From UKL13-2 sp947085425 (lineage in GTDB: Bacteria > Pseudomonadota > Gammaproteobacteria > Burkholderiales > Usitatibacteraceae): a DNA stretch of 64,000 nucleotides. This document shows positions 52,514 to 61,334 of this stretch, piece by piece. The stretch's first letter is position 1. Each line of letters opens with the position of its first letter. The stretch spans positions 3,876-67,875 of the forward strand of contig CAMTWK010000019.1 in the NCBI GenBank assembly GCA_947085425.1, given 5' to 3'. The position numbers were made by a program, and so were the translations under genes. The notes beneath the pieces were generated by a model. The model ran no database searches, was not told the origin of the DNA, and saw only the letters and a program-made list of their open reading frames with translations.

Positions 52514-54886
52514 ATGAGTCAGTTGCATATTCGTAAAGTTGCCGTATTGGGGGCAGGGGTAATGGGCGCACAAATTGCCGCGCACTTGACCAATGCCAAC
52601 GTCGAAACCATTTTGTTTGATCTGCCGGCCAAGGAAGGCCCAAAAAACGGCGTGGTCACCAAGTCTATTGCCGCGATGCTGAAAATGTCGCCTGATCCGT
52701 TTGCAGTCAAATCAAAGTCGGCGCAAATTACCGCGGCCAACTACGATGAGCATTTGTCGTTGCTGGCAGGATGCGACCTTATTATCGAGGCCATCTCCGA
52801 ACGCATGGATTGGAAAAAAGCATTGTACGAAAAAGTCGCGCCGTTTATTTCCGACCAGTCGATTTTTGCGTCCAACACTTCCGGCCTGTCGATGACTGAA
52901 TTGTCGAAGGTTTTCCCCGAGGCGTTGCGCCACCGTTTTTGCGGGATTCACTTTTTTAATCCGCCACGATACATGAGGTTGGTTGAGCTGATCCCAACGG
53001 CGAAAACGGATGTGGCTATTCTCGATCAACTCGAGTCGTTTTTGACCACCACTCTGGGCAAAGGCGTGGTGCGCGCCAAGGACACCCCCAACTTCGTCGC
53101 CAATCGCATCGGCGTATTTTCCATCGCCGCCACCATGCATCACACCCAGCAATTCAAGCTGGGTTTTGGTGAGGTGGATGCGTTGACCGGCCCGGCCATT
53201 GGCCGCGCCAAAAGCGCCACCTTCCGCACGGCGGATGTGGTCGGGCTCGATACCCTGGCCCACACCTTCAAGACCATGGATGACAGCTTGCCGAACGATC
53301 CATGGCACCAATACTATGCTGTGCCGCCGTATATGAAGGTCATGATCGAAAAAGGCCTGCTCGGCCAAAAAACCAAGAGTGGTTTTTACACCAAAAAAGG
53401 CAAGGACATTTTGGTGCTGGATCTCGCTAAAACGGATTACGTCGCCAACGAAGGCAAGGTGGCAGACGAAGTCGCCGCCATGTTGAAAATTAAAAATCCG
53501 GCGGAGCAGTTTGCAGCCTTACGATCGTCCACACATCCGCAGGCACAATTTCTCTGGTCGATTTTCCGCGACCTGTGGCATTACTGTGCGGTGCAATTGG
53601 CCGACATCGCCGAATCGGCGCGTGACATTGATTTTGCAATTCGCTGGGGGTTTGGTTACAAGATGGGCCCATTTGAAACCTGGCAGGCGGCAGGCTGGCA
53701 ACAAATCGCCCAATGGATCAACGAAGACATTGCTGCGGGCAAAGCAATGGCAAAAGAGCCGTTGCCCGCATGGGTGATGGAGGCGGGGCGCACCGGGGTA
53801 CACTCGGTCGATGGCTCGTATTCCGCAGCGACCCAAAAAACAGTGGCGCGTTCATCGTTACCGGTTTATCAACGCCAAATGTTCCCCGAGCTGTTGTTGG
53901 GTGAAAAAGCTGATAAAGGCACCACCATTTTCGACGGGGAAGGTGTGCGCATGTGGACGGCAAAAGGCAATGACGATATTGCCATTGTGTCGTTTAAATC
54001 AAAAATGCATTCACTTGGCGAAGAGGTGCTCGACGACTTGTTAAAGGCGATCGGCCTTGCCGAAGCCGATTACAAGGCGATGGTGATTTGGCATGAAGCG
54101 CCCTATGCGGTCGGTGCCAATTTGGCCAAGGCCTTGGAAGGCTTGCAGGCGCAAAAATACGACGAATTTGAAGCGATGGTTGCCAAATTTCAAGCCACCT
54201 CCATGCGTATCAAACATTCCATGATTCCGGTGGTGTCGGCGGTCGATGGCCTGGCGCTGGGTGGCGGCTGTGAATTTGTCATGCACTCAAACAAAGTGGT
54301 GGCGTCACTCGAAAGCTACCTTGGTTTGGTGGAAGCCGGGGTCGGATTGTTGCCCGCCGGTGCCGGTTGCAAAGAGTTGGCGTTGCGGTCGGCGATCAGT
54401 GCAGGCGGTGGTGATGTCATGCCACATTTGCAAAAAGTATTTATGCGCATGGCAATGGGCGAAGTGTCCAAAAGTGCCGAGCATGGCCGGGAGATGGGCT
54501 ACTTGCGGGACACCGATCGCGTCATCTTTAACAAGGACGAATTGTTGTTTGTCGCCTTGGCCGAGGCGCGTGCCATGGCCGATGGCGGTTTCCGTCCACC
54601 GTTGCCGGCCGCACCGTTTCCGGTGGCGGGGTACACCGGTGTGGCCACCATGAAGATGATGTTGATCAACATGAAAGAGGGCGGCTTCATTTCCGAGCAC
54701 GATTACGAGGTGTCATCACGTATTGCCGAAGTCTTGTGCGGCGGGATGGTGGAGCCAGGCACACTGGTGACCGAACAATGGATGCTGGATTTGGAGCGCA
54801 AACACTTTTGCGCGTTGGCAAAAATGCCAAAAACCCAGGAACGCATTGCGTTCATGTTGAAAAACGGCAAGCCGTTGCGGAATTAA
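52514..54886 (+). CDS. FadN-like 3-hydroxyacyl-CoA dehydrogenase/enoyl-CoA hydratase (reverse domain order)
   Basis: 790-aa bifunctional enzyme with the dehydrogenase domain first: VAVLGAGVMGAQIAAHL at residues 9-25 and HFFNPPRYMRLVE. The crotonase-type domain lies in the C-terminal third: VDGLALGGGCEFVMH, with GLVEAGVGLLPAGAGC. This order is opposite to FadB/FadJ and matches Bacillus FadN and similar proteobacterial proteins. A GGGAGAG ribosome-binding site precedes ATG 52514. The fadA-like thiolase downstream (55,013) would complete a second beta-oxidation complex. Confidence 0.9.
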   Translation: MSQLHIRKVAVLGAGVMGAQIAAHLTNANVETILFDLPAKEGPKNGVVTKSIAAMLKMSPDPFAVKSKSAQITAANYDEHLSLLAGCDLIIEAISERMDWKKALYEKVAPFISDQSIFASNTSGLSMTELSKVFPEALRHRFCGIHFFNPPRYMRLVELIPTAKTDVAILDQLESFLTTTLGKGVVRAKDTPNFVANRIGVFSIAATMHHTQQFKLGFGEVDALTGPAIGRAKSATFRTADVVGLDTLAHTFKTMDDSLPNDPWHQYYAVPPYMKVMIEKGLLGQKTKSGFYTKKGKDILVLDLAKTDYVANEGKVADEVAAMLKIKNPAEQFAALRSSTHPQAQFLWSIFRDLWHYCAVQLADIAESARDIDFAIRWGFGYKMGPFETWQAAGWQQIAQWINEDIAAGKAMAKEPLPAWVMEAGRTGVHSVDGSYSAATQKTVARSSLPVYQRQMFPELLLGEKADKGTTIFDGEGVRMWTAKGNDDIAIVSFKSKMHSLGEEVLDDLLKAIGLAEADYKAMVIWHEAPYAVGANLAKALEGLQAQKYDEFEAMVAKFQATSMRIKHSMIPVVSAVDGLALGGGCEFVMHSNKVVASLESYLGLVEAGVGLLPAGAGCKELALRSAISAGGGDVMPHLQKVFMRMAMGEVSKSAEHGREMGYLRDTDRVIFNKDELLFVALAEARAMADGGFRPPLPAAPFPVAGYTGVATMKMMLINMKEGGFISEHDYEVSSRIAEVLCGGMVEPGTLVTEQWMLDLERKHFCALAKMPKTQERIAFMLKNGKPLRN

Positions 54887-55012
54887 CGGCAAATTTTGTG
54901 AATCGTGTGGCGAGAAGTAACGCCAGCCGCTCGTTTAACGCTATTGCCGTTGCACACGAAATAAATTTGATCCCTGCAAATGCCGGGATGACATGTAATC
55001 AGGAGAAACAAA

Positions 55013-56212
55013 ATGAGCAAACAAATTCAGGACGCCTATATTGTTGCCACGGTGCGGACACCGGTCGGCAAAGCCCCGCGTGGCATGTTTAAAAATGTTC
55101 GGCCCGATGACATGCTCGCGCATGTTTTGCGCGGCGTGATTGCGCAAGTGCCGGGGCTCGATCCGCATGATATCGGCGATGTCATTGTCGGCTGTGCCAT
55201 GCCGGAGGGGGAACAGGGCATGAACGTGGCGCGTATTGGTGCGTTGTTGGCCGGCTTGCCGGACAGTGTGCCGGCGGTGACCATCAATCGTTTTTGTTCT
55301 TCCGGTGTGCAGGCGGTGAGCATGGCCGCCGACCGCATCCGCCTCGGTGAGGATGATGTGGTGATTGCCGCGGGCACCGAAAGTATGTCGATGGTGCCGA
55401 TGATGGGCAACAAAATTGCTTTGAATCAAAGTGTGTTTGCCAATGACGAAAACATCGCCATTGCCTATGGTATGGGCATTACCGCAGAAAACGTCGCCAA
55501 ACAATGGCAGATTACCCGTGAGCAACAGGACACCTTTGCGGTTGCGTCCCATCAAAAAGCATCCAAAGCCATCGCTGACGGGTTGTTTCGCGACGAAATT
55601 GTCCCCTATGAAATCGATACTGCTTCGCCGGATTTTGCCAGCGGCGAAGTCAAACACAAAAAGAAAGTGGCGGATCAGGATGAAGGTCCAAGGCCCGATT
55701 CAACCATTGAATCACTTGCTAAACTCAAGACCGTTTTTGCGGCACGCGGCAGTGTCACAGCCGGCAATTCATCACAAATGTCAGACGGTGCCGGCGCGGT
55801 GATTCTCATGTCCGAGCGCGCACTGAAAAAATACAACGTTACGCCGCTGGCCAAGTTTCATTCGTTCGCGGTTGCTGGTGTGCCTGCCGAAATTATGGGT
55901 ATCGGCCCAATCAAGGCCATCCCAAAAGCATTAAAACAAGCTGGCGTACATCAGGACGATTTGGGCTGGATTGAGTTAAACGAGGCGTTTGCCGCACAGG
56001 CGTTGGCGGTCATCAAGGAGCTCGGTTTGAATCCGGATCGGGTGAATCCACAAGGCGGTGCCATTGCCCTCGGCCACCCATTGGGTGCGACCGGAGCGAT
56101 TCGCACGGCGACGTTGATTCACGGCATGCGCCGCAACAAACAAAAGTGGGGAATGGTGACCATGTGTATCGGCACGGGCATGGGTGCGGCAGGACTTTTT
56201 GAGGCCTTGTGA
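55013..56212 (+). CDS. fadA: Acetyl-CoA acyltransferase, FadA-like thiolase
   Basis: 399-aa thiolase. The active-site Cys is in NRFCSSGVQAVSMAAD (about residue 92), the His in ALGHPLGATGAIR and the second Cys in MCIGTGMGAAG. It is the second thiolase in the cluster and lies 126 bp after the FadN-like gene, with AGGAGAAAC upstream of ATG 55013. It ends the catabolic part; a 272-bp gap separates it from the DUF1302 gene. Confidence 0.92.
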   Translation: MSKQIQDAYIVATVRTPVGKAPRGMFKNVRPDDMLAHVLRGVIAQVPGLDPHDIGDVIVGCAMPEGEQGMNVARIGALLAGLPDSVPAVTINRFCSSGVQAVSMAADRIRLGEDDVVIAAGTESMSMVPMMGNKIALNQSVFANDENIAIAYGMGITAENVAKQWQITREQQDTFAVASHQKASKAIADGLFRDEIVPYEIDTASPDFASGEVKHKKKVADQDEGPRPDSTIESLAKLKTVFAARGSVTAGNSSQMSDGAGAVILMSERALKKYNVTPLAKFHSFAVAGVPAEIMGIGPIKAIPKALKQAGVHQDDLGWIELNEAFAAQALAVIKELGLNPDRVNPQGGAIALGHPLGATGAIRTATLIHGMRRNKQKWGMVTMCIGTGMGAAGLFEAL

Positions 56213-56373
56213 TATCGGAGATTGATTTTTTGCGCGAACATTTTTTGAATGGAAAATATTAATGACCGGCAAGTTTTTTTGTGCACCGCCGCATTTGTTT
56301 TTAAGCCAAATTCGTGTGGGAATACAACACTTATCACGCCCTTTTCCGGTAAGATGCACGCATATACGAATTA

Positions 56374-56394
56374 GTAAATACAATCATTATTTAC
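56374..56394. promoter_or_regulatory. AT-rich inverted repeat upstream of the DUF1302 gene
   Basis: GTAAATA and TATTTAC flank 7 bases. It sits about 90 bases before the DUF1302 start, in a 272-bp gap with AT-rich sequence. It is a candidate operator for the envelope module. Confidence 0.4.
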
Positions 56395-56484
56395 ATCAGA
56401 ACAATGATCGTTGCGCTTAACGAGATTAGTTTGTAATAGGTTTGACCAAATTTAAATAGTTACACCCGTCAAGGAGAAAAAGTG

Positions 56485-58440
56485 ATGTCAACAGTACATT
56501 CAACACGCGTATTTTTAGCCCCGGTTTTAAAACTGTCGGCACTGGCCGTTGGTTTGGCTATTGCAGGCAGTGCATCCGCCGCACAATTCAAATTTGATAG
56601 CGGCATCGCCGGTAGTTTTGACTCCACTTTTTCGTATGGTCTATCCGTTCGTACGAGTGATGCAGATAAGAGCCTGATTGGTTTGGCCAATGGTGGCACG
56701 TCACGTTCGGTGAACGAAGACGACGGCACCCGTAATTACAAAAAGAATGAAGCTTTTGCCAATGTCGTCAAGGGCACCCATGAGTTGTCCGCCAAGTGGC
56801 AGGATTGGGGTCTGTTGATTCGCGGAACCTATTTTGTTGATTTCGCAAACCGCAACAAGAGTGAACTCGGTACGCTTGGTAAGAAGCGCATGGGGCAAGA
56901 CGCCCGTATTCTGGATGCGTTTATTACCAAGAGTTTTGAAGTTGGTGGAAAAAATCTCAACCTGCGCGCGGGTAACCAAGTTATCTCATGGGGTGAGTCC
57001 ACTTTTATACCGGGTGGTATCAACGTGATCAACTCGGTTGATCTGGTCAAATTGCGTACCCCTGGTGCGGAATTAAAAGAGGCATTTTTGCCGACCTCGA
57101 GCGTATGGGGTTCATTGGAATTGACCAAAGCTGCCAGCATGGAAGCGTTTGTTCAGTTTAACCACGACAAAACCAAACTTGATCCACGCGGTTCGTATTG
57201 GAGCAATAACGACTTTGCGTCCGACGATTCGGATCGGGTATTTGTCGGTTTTGGCCGGCGTGGTGATTTGACAGGCGTCGCCGCGCGCAATCCGTTACCG
57301 TTGCAAACCCCGGGCGTCGGCGCAATCGCACAGGCTTTGCATGGACCGTTTCATCCTGCCGCCCAAGTTTGGGCGCTGCGCGGAGCAGACAAAACGCCAT
57401 CGGATCATGGACAGTATGGCGTAGCGCTGCGTTATCTGGCGTCGGATTTCAACAATGCTGAATTTGCGCTGTATTACATCAACTACCATAGCCGCATCCC
57501 ATTTTTCTCAGGCGTAAAAGGAACAGTCACTTCGGCGCTAACGGGCGGCCCATTGGGTGTGCCGGTTGCGCACACCGGCACGGCATCCTACTTTGCCGAG
57601 TATCCTGAGAATATCCGTTTGAGCGGCTTCAGCTTTAACGCTCAGGGCCCGATGGGGATTGCGTTGCAAGGTGAGTACTCGTATCGTCCAAACCAGCCAA
57701 TCCAATACGCGACGCCGGAATTGTTGTTGGCGGCATTGGGTGCGCCTAACCTCAACACCGGATTCTTGACCATCCCTGGAACGGTCAGCGCCTCACTGCC
57801 TTTTGGTGCATCGGCCGCTGGCTTGATTCCAAACGGTACCTACCAGCGAGGCTGGGATCGTGCCAAGATGAGCCAATTCCAAATCACAGGCACAAAAACT
57901 GTCGCATCAATCTTTCGCGCAGAGCAGTTGGTACTTGTAGGTGAATTTGGCTACAACAAGTTTCATGGCTTGCGTCAGGACATCAAATACAACGGTCCGG
58001 CGGTGTTTTTGCCGGCAACCTCGCAAGGTACCATCGCCTCGCAGGCCGGCTCGATGCAAACTGAAGGTTACATGACCGAATCGGCATATGGATACCGTTT
58101 GGTCGGCAGACTGGAATACGCCAATGCCATCATGGGTGCAAATTTTGCGCCACGGGTTGCGTTTAATCATGACATCAAAGGTGTTTCACAGTCCTTCAAC
58201 GAGGGCGTGAAATCGGTTTCACTTGGTGCCAACTTCGATTACCAGCGTAAGCTCAGTATTGATTTGTCTTATACCAATTATTTTGGTGGCAGAAATTTTT
58301 GCGGTACAGACGCCGTTGTTAACCCGGCACAAACCACGCTGGCTTTGCAGATTCCGGTTCAGGGGGCGACTTACTGCTCCTCGGCCAATCCGGTGAAGGA
58401 TCGTGATTTCATCTCGCTGGTCGTATCCTATTCGTTCTAA
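56485..58440 (+). CDS. DUF1302 family outer-membrane protein
   Basis: 651-aa protein with a signal peptide ending SASAAQ (about residue 33). The rest is rich in alternating beta strands, and the last residue is Phe (VVSYSF), the outer-membrane barrel signal. This fits DUF1302, which is often encoded beside DUF1329. AAGGAG precedes ATG 56485. Two cysteines occur near the C-terminus (FCGTD and YCSSAN) and could form a loop disulfide. Likely role: outer-membrane passage or binding of a hydrophobic compound, inferred from context. Confidence 0.82.
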   Translation: MSTVHSTRVFLAPVLKLSALAVGLAIAGSASAAQFKFDSGIAGSFDSTFSYGLSVRTSDADKSLIGLANGGTSRSVNEDDGTRNYKKNEAFANVVKGTHELSAKWQDWGLLIRGTYFVDFANRNKSELGTLGKKRMGQDARILDAFITKSFEVGGKNLNLRAGNQVISWGESTFIPGGINVINSVDLVKLRTPGAELKEAFLPTSSVWGSLELTKAASMEAFVQFNHDKTKLDPRGSYWSNNDFASDDSDRVFVGFGRRGDLTGVAARNPLPLQTPGVGAIAQALHGPFHPAAQVWALRGADKTPSDHGQYGVALRYLASDFNNAEFALYYINYHSRIPFFSGVKGTVTSALTGGPLGVPVAHTGTASYFAEYPENIRLSGFSFNAQGPMGIALQGEYSYRPNQPIQYATPELLLAALGAPNLNTGFLTIPGTVSASLPFGASAAGLIPNGTYQRGWDRAKMSQFQITGTKTVASIFRAEQLVLVGEFGYNKFHGLRQDIKYNGPAVFLPATSQGTIASQAGSMQTEGYMTESAYGYRLVGRLEYANAIMGANFAPRVAFNHDIKGVSQSFNEGVKSVSLGANFDYQRKLSIDLSYTNYFGGRNFCGTDAVVNPAQTTLALQIPVQGATYCSSANPVKDRDFISLVVSYSF

Positions 58441-58460
58441 TTTGTAAATTGTTTTTTGCG

Positions 58461-58495
58461 GCCGGCGTTTCATAAGAAACGCCGGCTTGTGTTTC
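58461..58495 (+). terminator. Terminator or attenuator hairpin after the DUF1302 gene
   Basis: GCCGGCGTTTC pairs with GAAACGCCGGC around ATAA (11-bp stem), followed by TTGTGTTT. The moderate T-run suggests partial read-through into the DUF1329 gene. Confidence 0.7.
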
Positions 58496-58556
58496 GCAGA
58501 GTGTGCTTCTGCGGGCAACATCCGTTTTGAGACCAATAATTTTCGGAGGAGTAATA

Positions 58557-59930
58557 ATGAAAGCGAAACGACTCGTAGCATATGTGTCGGCGGGCTTGGG
58601 CGCATTGGCAATTTCAACCGCAGGTTACGCGCAGCTGTCTGCCGCTGACCTCGCCAAACTCGGCACCACCCTGACACCAATGGGCGCGGAAAAAGCCGGC
58701 AACGCTGCCGGCACGATTCCAGCATGGGATGGCGGTTTGACCAAAGTGCCGGCTGGTGTGAATTTCAAGGCGCAGGGCAATTACCCCGATCCATTTTCCG
58801 CCGACAAAGTGTTGTTCACCATTAATGCGGCCAATATGGACAAGTACAAAGATAACTTGACCCCGGGTCAAATGGCAATGATGAAGCAGTATCCCAATTA
58901 CAAATTGCCGGTTTATCAAACCCGCCGCACGGCCGCCTATCCGGAAGGACATTACAAAGAAACCCGGGAATGTGCCGCCAAAGCCAAGCTTTCGACCGGT
59001 GGCAATGGTGTGACAGGTTGTACCGGTGGCACGCCATTCCCTATTCCAAAGAACGGCCTGGAAGCCATTTGGAATATGCAGTTGCATTACAAGGGTGACA
59101 CCTTCGCCCAGCATTGGGCACAAGCCGCCGTTACCGCGTCTGGCGATTATGCGTTGGTCAAGTTCGAATACGAATATGATTTGGCTTATGGAAATTTGAG
59201 CAAGACTCCCGCACAACGTGAGCCAAACCTGATCCTGAATTATTTGCAGGAAGTGACCGCACCGGCGCGTTTGGCCGGCCAAATCCTGTTGGTGAAAGAC
59301 ACAGTTGATCAGGCCAAGGAGCCGCGCTCTGCATGGACCTATAACCCGGGTCAGCGTCGTGTTCGTTTGGCACCAAACGTCGCGTATGACAATCCCGGCA
59401 CGGCTGCCGATGGATTGCGTACCAACGATGACTTTGGTATGTTTAACGGCGCCACCGACCGTTACGAGTGGACGCTGGTTGGCAAACGTGAAATGTACAT
59501 CCCGTACAATTCATATCGTCTGACCGATCCAAAATTGAAGTATTCGGATTTGCTGAAGCCGGGTCACATCAATCAGGATCTCACCCGCTATGAATTGCAC
59601 CGCGTTTGGGTTGTGGATGCCAAGCTGAAAGCCGGCACATCGCACATTTACTCACGCCGCACGTTTATCATTGATGAAGACTCATGGAACGTAGTCCTGG
59701 TCGACAAGTACGATGGACGCGGCCAACTGTGGCGTTTTGCTGAGCTACACAGTGAAAATTGGTACAACGTGCCAATGTGGTTCGGCACCATTGAAGTTCA
59801 CCATGATCTGCAATCCCGTCGCTACATCGCAATGGGCTTGCGCTCTGAAGAAACCAAGATTTACGAGCCAATCAAGCGTACAGCGGCAGACTACACGCCG
59901 CAAAGCTTGCGCAGTAGAGGCACCCGTTAA
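58557..59930 (+). CDS. DUF1329 family exported protein (LolA-like fold group)
   Basis: 457-aa periplasmic protein. The signal peptide is MKAKRLVAYVSAGLGALAISTAGYAQ. The mature N-terminus LSAADLAKLGTTLTPMGAEKAGNAAGTIPAWDGG is the DUF1329 hallmark. The C-terminal part has conserved FADLL-like and DEDSWNVVLVDKYDGRGQLWR blocks. The family is related to lipoprotein-binding LolA/LolB folds, so it could carry lipid between membranes. CGGAGGAG precedes ATG 58557. It is encoded between a DUF1302 barrel and an MMPL transporter. Confidence 0.85.
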   Translation: MKAKRLVAYVSAGLGALAISTAGYAQLSAADLAKLGTTLTPMGAEKAGNAAGTIPAWDGGLTKVPAGVNFKAQGNYPDPFSADKVLFTINAANMDKYKDNLTPGQMAMMKQYPNYKLPVYQTRRTAAYPEGHYKETRECAAKAKLSTGGNGVTGCTGGTPFPIPKNGLEAIWNMQLHYKGDTFAQHWAQAAVTASGDYALVKFEYEYDLAYGNLSKTPAQREPNLILNYLQEVTAPARLAGQILLVKDTVDQAKEPRSAWTYNPGQRRVRLAPNVAYDNPGTAADGLRTNDDFGMFNGATDRYEWTLVGKREMYIPYNSYRLTDPKLKYSDLLKPGHINQDLTRYELHRVWVVDAKLKAGTSHIYSRRTFIIDEDSWNVVLVDKYDGRGQLWRFAELHSENWYNVPMWFGTIEVHHDLQSRRYIAMGLRSEETKIYEPIKRTAADYTPQSLRSRGTR

Positions 59931-59970
59931 TTGCAGTTTTTCGCTGAATTTAGAGGCAAAAAGGTTTAAT

Positions 59971-60010
59971 CAAAACGGGGACAACCTTCAATGTTGTCCC
60001 CGTTTTGTTT
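59971..60010 (+). terminator. Rho-independent terminator after the DUF1329 gene
   Basis: CAAAACGGGGACAAC pairs with GTTGTCCCCGTTTTG around CTTCAAT, a 15-bp perfect stem followed by TTTG. Confidence 0.85.
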
Positions 60011-60159
60011 GTGCTGTTGATTCGGGTTGTAAGCGCCGCCGTGTATTGTTGGAGACCCGGGCCGTGATGGCCTTAAAGTGCACGACTCAGGTTCCGTCGT
60101 CAAAACCCGAGATGGCTGGTGTATTCTGTTAAACAGTTTTGATCAACTAAAAAAACATC

Positions 60160-61251
60160 ATGAAAATTTCTGCTTTCAACGGTCGCACCAAAGTAGCCGC
60201 CTTCGTTGTTGCGGTCATGGCCGGCGCGATGCCGTTTCAGCTGGCCGCACAGATCAATCCGTTGATCCAGCCGACATCCGGACCGTTATCCAAACAAACT
60301 GTTTCGCGATTGTCACTGACCGATGTCGCCCGGCAGGGTGATCGAATCGTCGCAGTCGGTGATCGCGGCTATATTTTGATTACTGATAACAATGGAGATA
60401 GTTGGTCGCGTGCAAAGGCGCCGCTCAATTTGCCGTTACTGAATGCGGTTCATTTTTCAGATGCAAAAACAGTCTGGGCCGTCGGTCACGATTCGGTCGT
60501 TTTAAAGTCAACCGATCAGGGCAACGAATGGGTCCGAACCTATACCAAAGAGAATGACCAGCGCCCGCTGATGGACATACTTTTCACCGACGCCCAAACG
60601 GGATTTGCGGTGGGCGCCTATGGGGCGTATTACCAAACCGTCAACGCCGGCAAAACCTGGACCGAACGCAGAATTATTCCTGAGGTTGCTGCGCCGAAAC
60701 CGACGGGGAAACGAGGTCGTGGCGACAAAAATGCCGCTGCCGATATTGATGAAGTGCCAATGAGATCTTTGGACAGTGACCGACACCTGAATGCAATTAT
60801 CAAACTCGGTCCCAATAAATTATTTATCGCCGGTGAGGCGGGCATGATGCTCAAGTCTGACGACAACGGTAAAAATTGGACACGGGTCGCCACGCCTTAC
60901 AAAGGCTCATTTTTTGGTGCGGTTTCGGCCGATGATGGTGCGGTGATCATTTACGGCTTGCGCGGCAATATTTTCCGCGCTAAAGATGCCAGCCTGCAGG
61001 CCTGGACGCAGGTGGAGGTGCCGACCAAGTCGTCCATGATGGGCTCCACCAAACTGGCAGACGGCACGATTGTTTTGGCCGGACTCTCGGGTGCGGTGCT
61101 GTTATCAACAGACAACGGAAAAAAATTTACGCTGGTGGATTCAGACACCATTAAACCGCTTGGTTCGCCGGTGCAGGGCGCAGCCAATTCGCTATTGGTT
61201 GTGGGTGAGTCCGGTGTCCGCAAAGTGGCGCTTGCTCCGAACAAAAAATAA
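60160..61251 (+). CDS. YCF48/BNR-repeat exported beta-propeller protein
   Basis: 363-aa protein with a signal peptide ending QLAAQ (about residue 31). It has repeated Asp-box-like motifs at regular spacing (DNNGDSWSRA, STDQGNEWVR, NAGKTWTER, DDNGKNWTRV, TDNGKKFTLV), typical of YCF48/photosystem II assembly-like propellers. A Lys/Arg-rich insertion (TGKRGRGDKNAAAD, about residues 185-200) interrupts the pattern. Such propellers often accompany MMPL transporters in proteobacterial lipid-handling clusters. No strong ribosome-binding site is visible upstream. Confidence 0.82.
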   Translation: MKISAFNGRTKVAAFVVAVMAGAMPFQLAAQINPLIQPTSGPLSKQTVSRLSLTDVARQGDRIVAVGDRGYILITDNNGDSWSRAKAPLNLPLLNAVHFSDAKTVWAVGHDSVVLKSTDQGNEWVRTYTKENDQRPLMDILFTDAQTGFAVGAYGAYYQTVNAGKTWTERRIIPEVAAPKPTGKRGRGDKNAAADIDEVPMRSLDSDRHLNAIIKLGPNKLFIAGEAGMMLKSDDNGKNWTRVATPYKGSFFGAVSADDGAVIIYGLRGNIFRAKDASLQAWTQVEVPTKSSMMGSTKLADGTIVLAGLSGAVLLSTDNGKKFTLVDSDTIKPLGSPVQGAANSLLVVGESGVRKVALAPNKK

Positions 61252-61334
61252 TCACTTCGCCTCCCCTTGAAACAGGAGCGCGTTGCGAAGTAAGCCGAAT
61301 CAATCCAAATGTACCGTACTGACGCGAAACCAAT

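Noticed and set aside
54736..55092. 118-codon frame across the FadN-like/fadA gap
   Set aside because: Overlaps the 3' end of the FadN-like gene and the start of fadA in the wrong frame.
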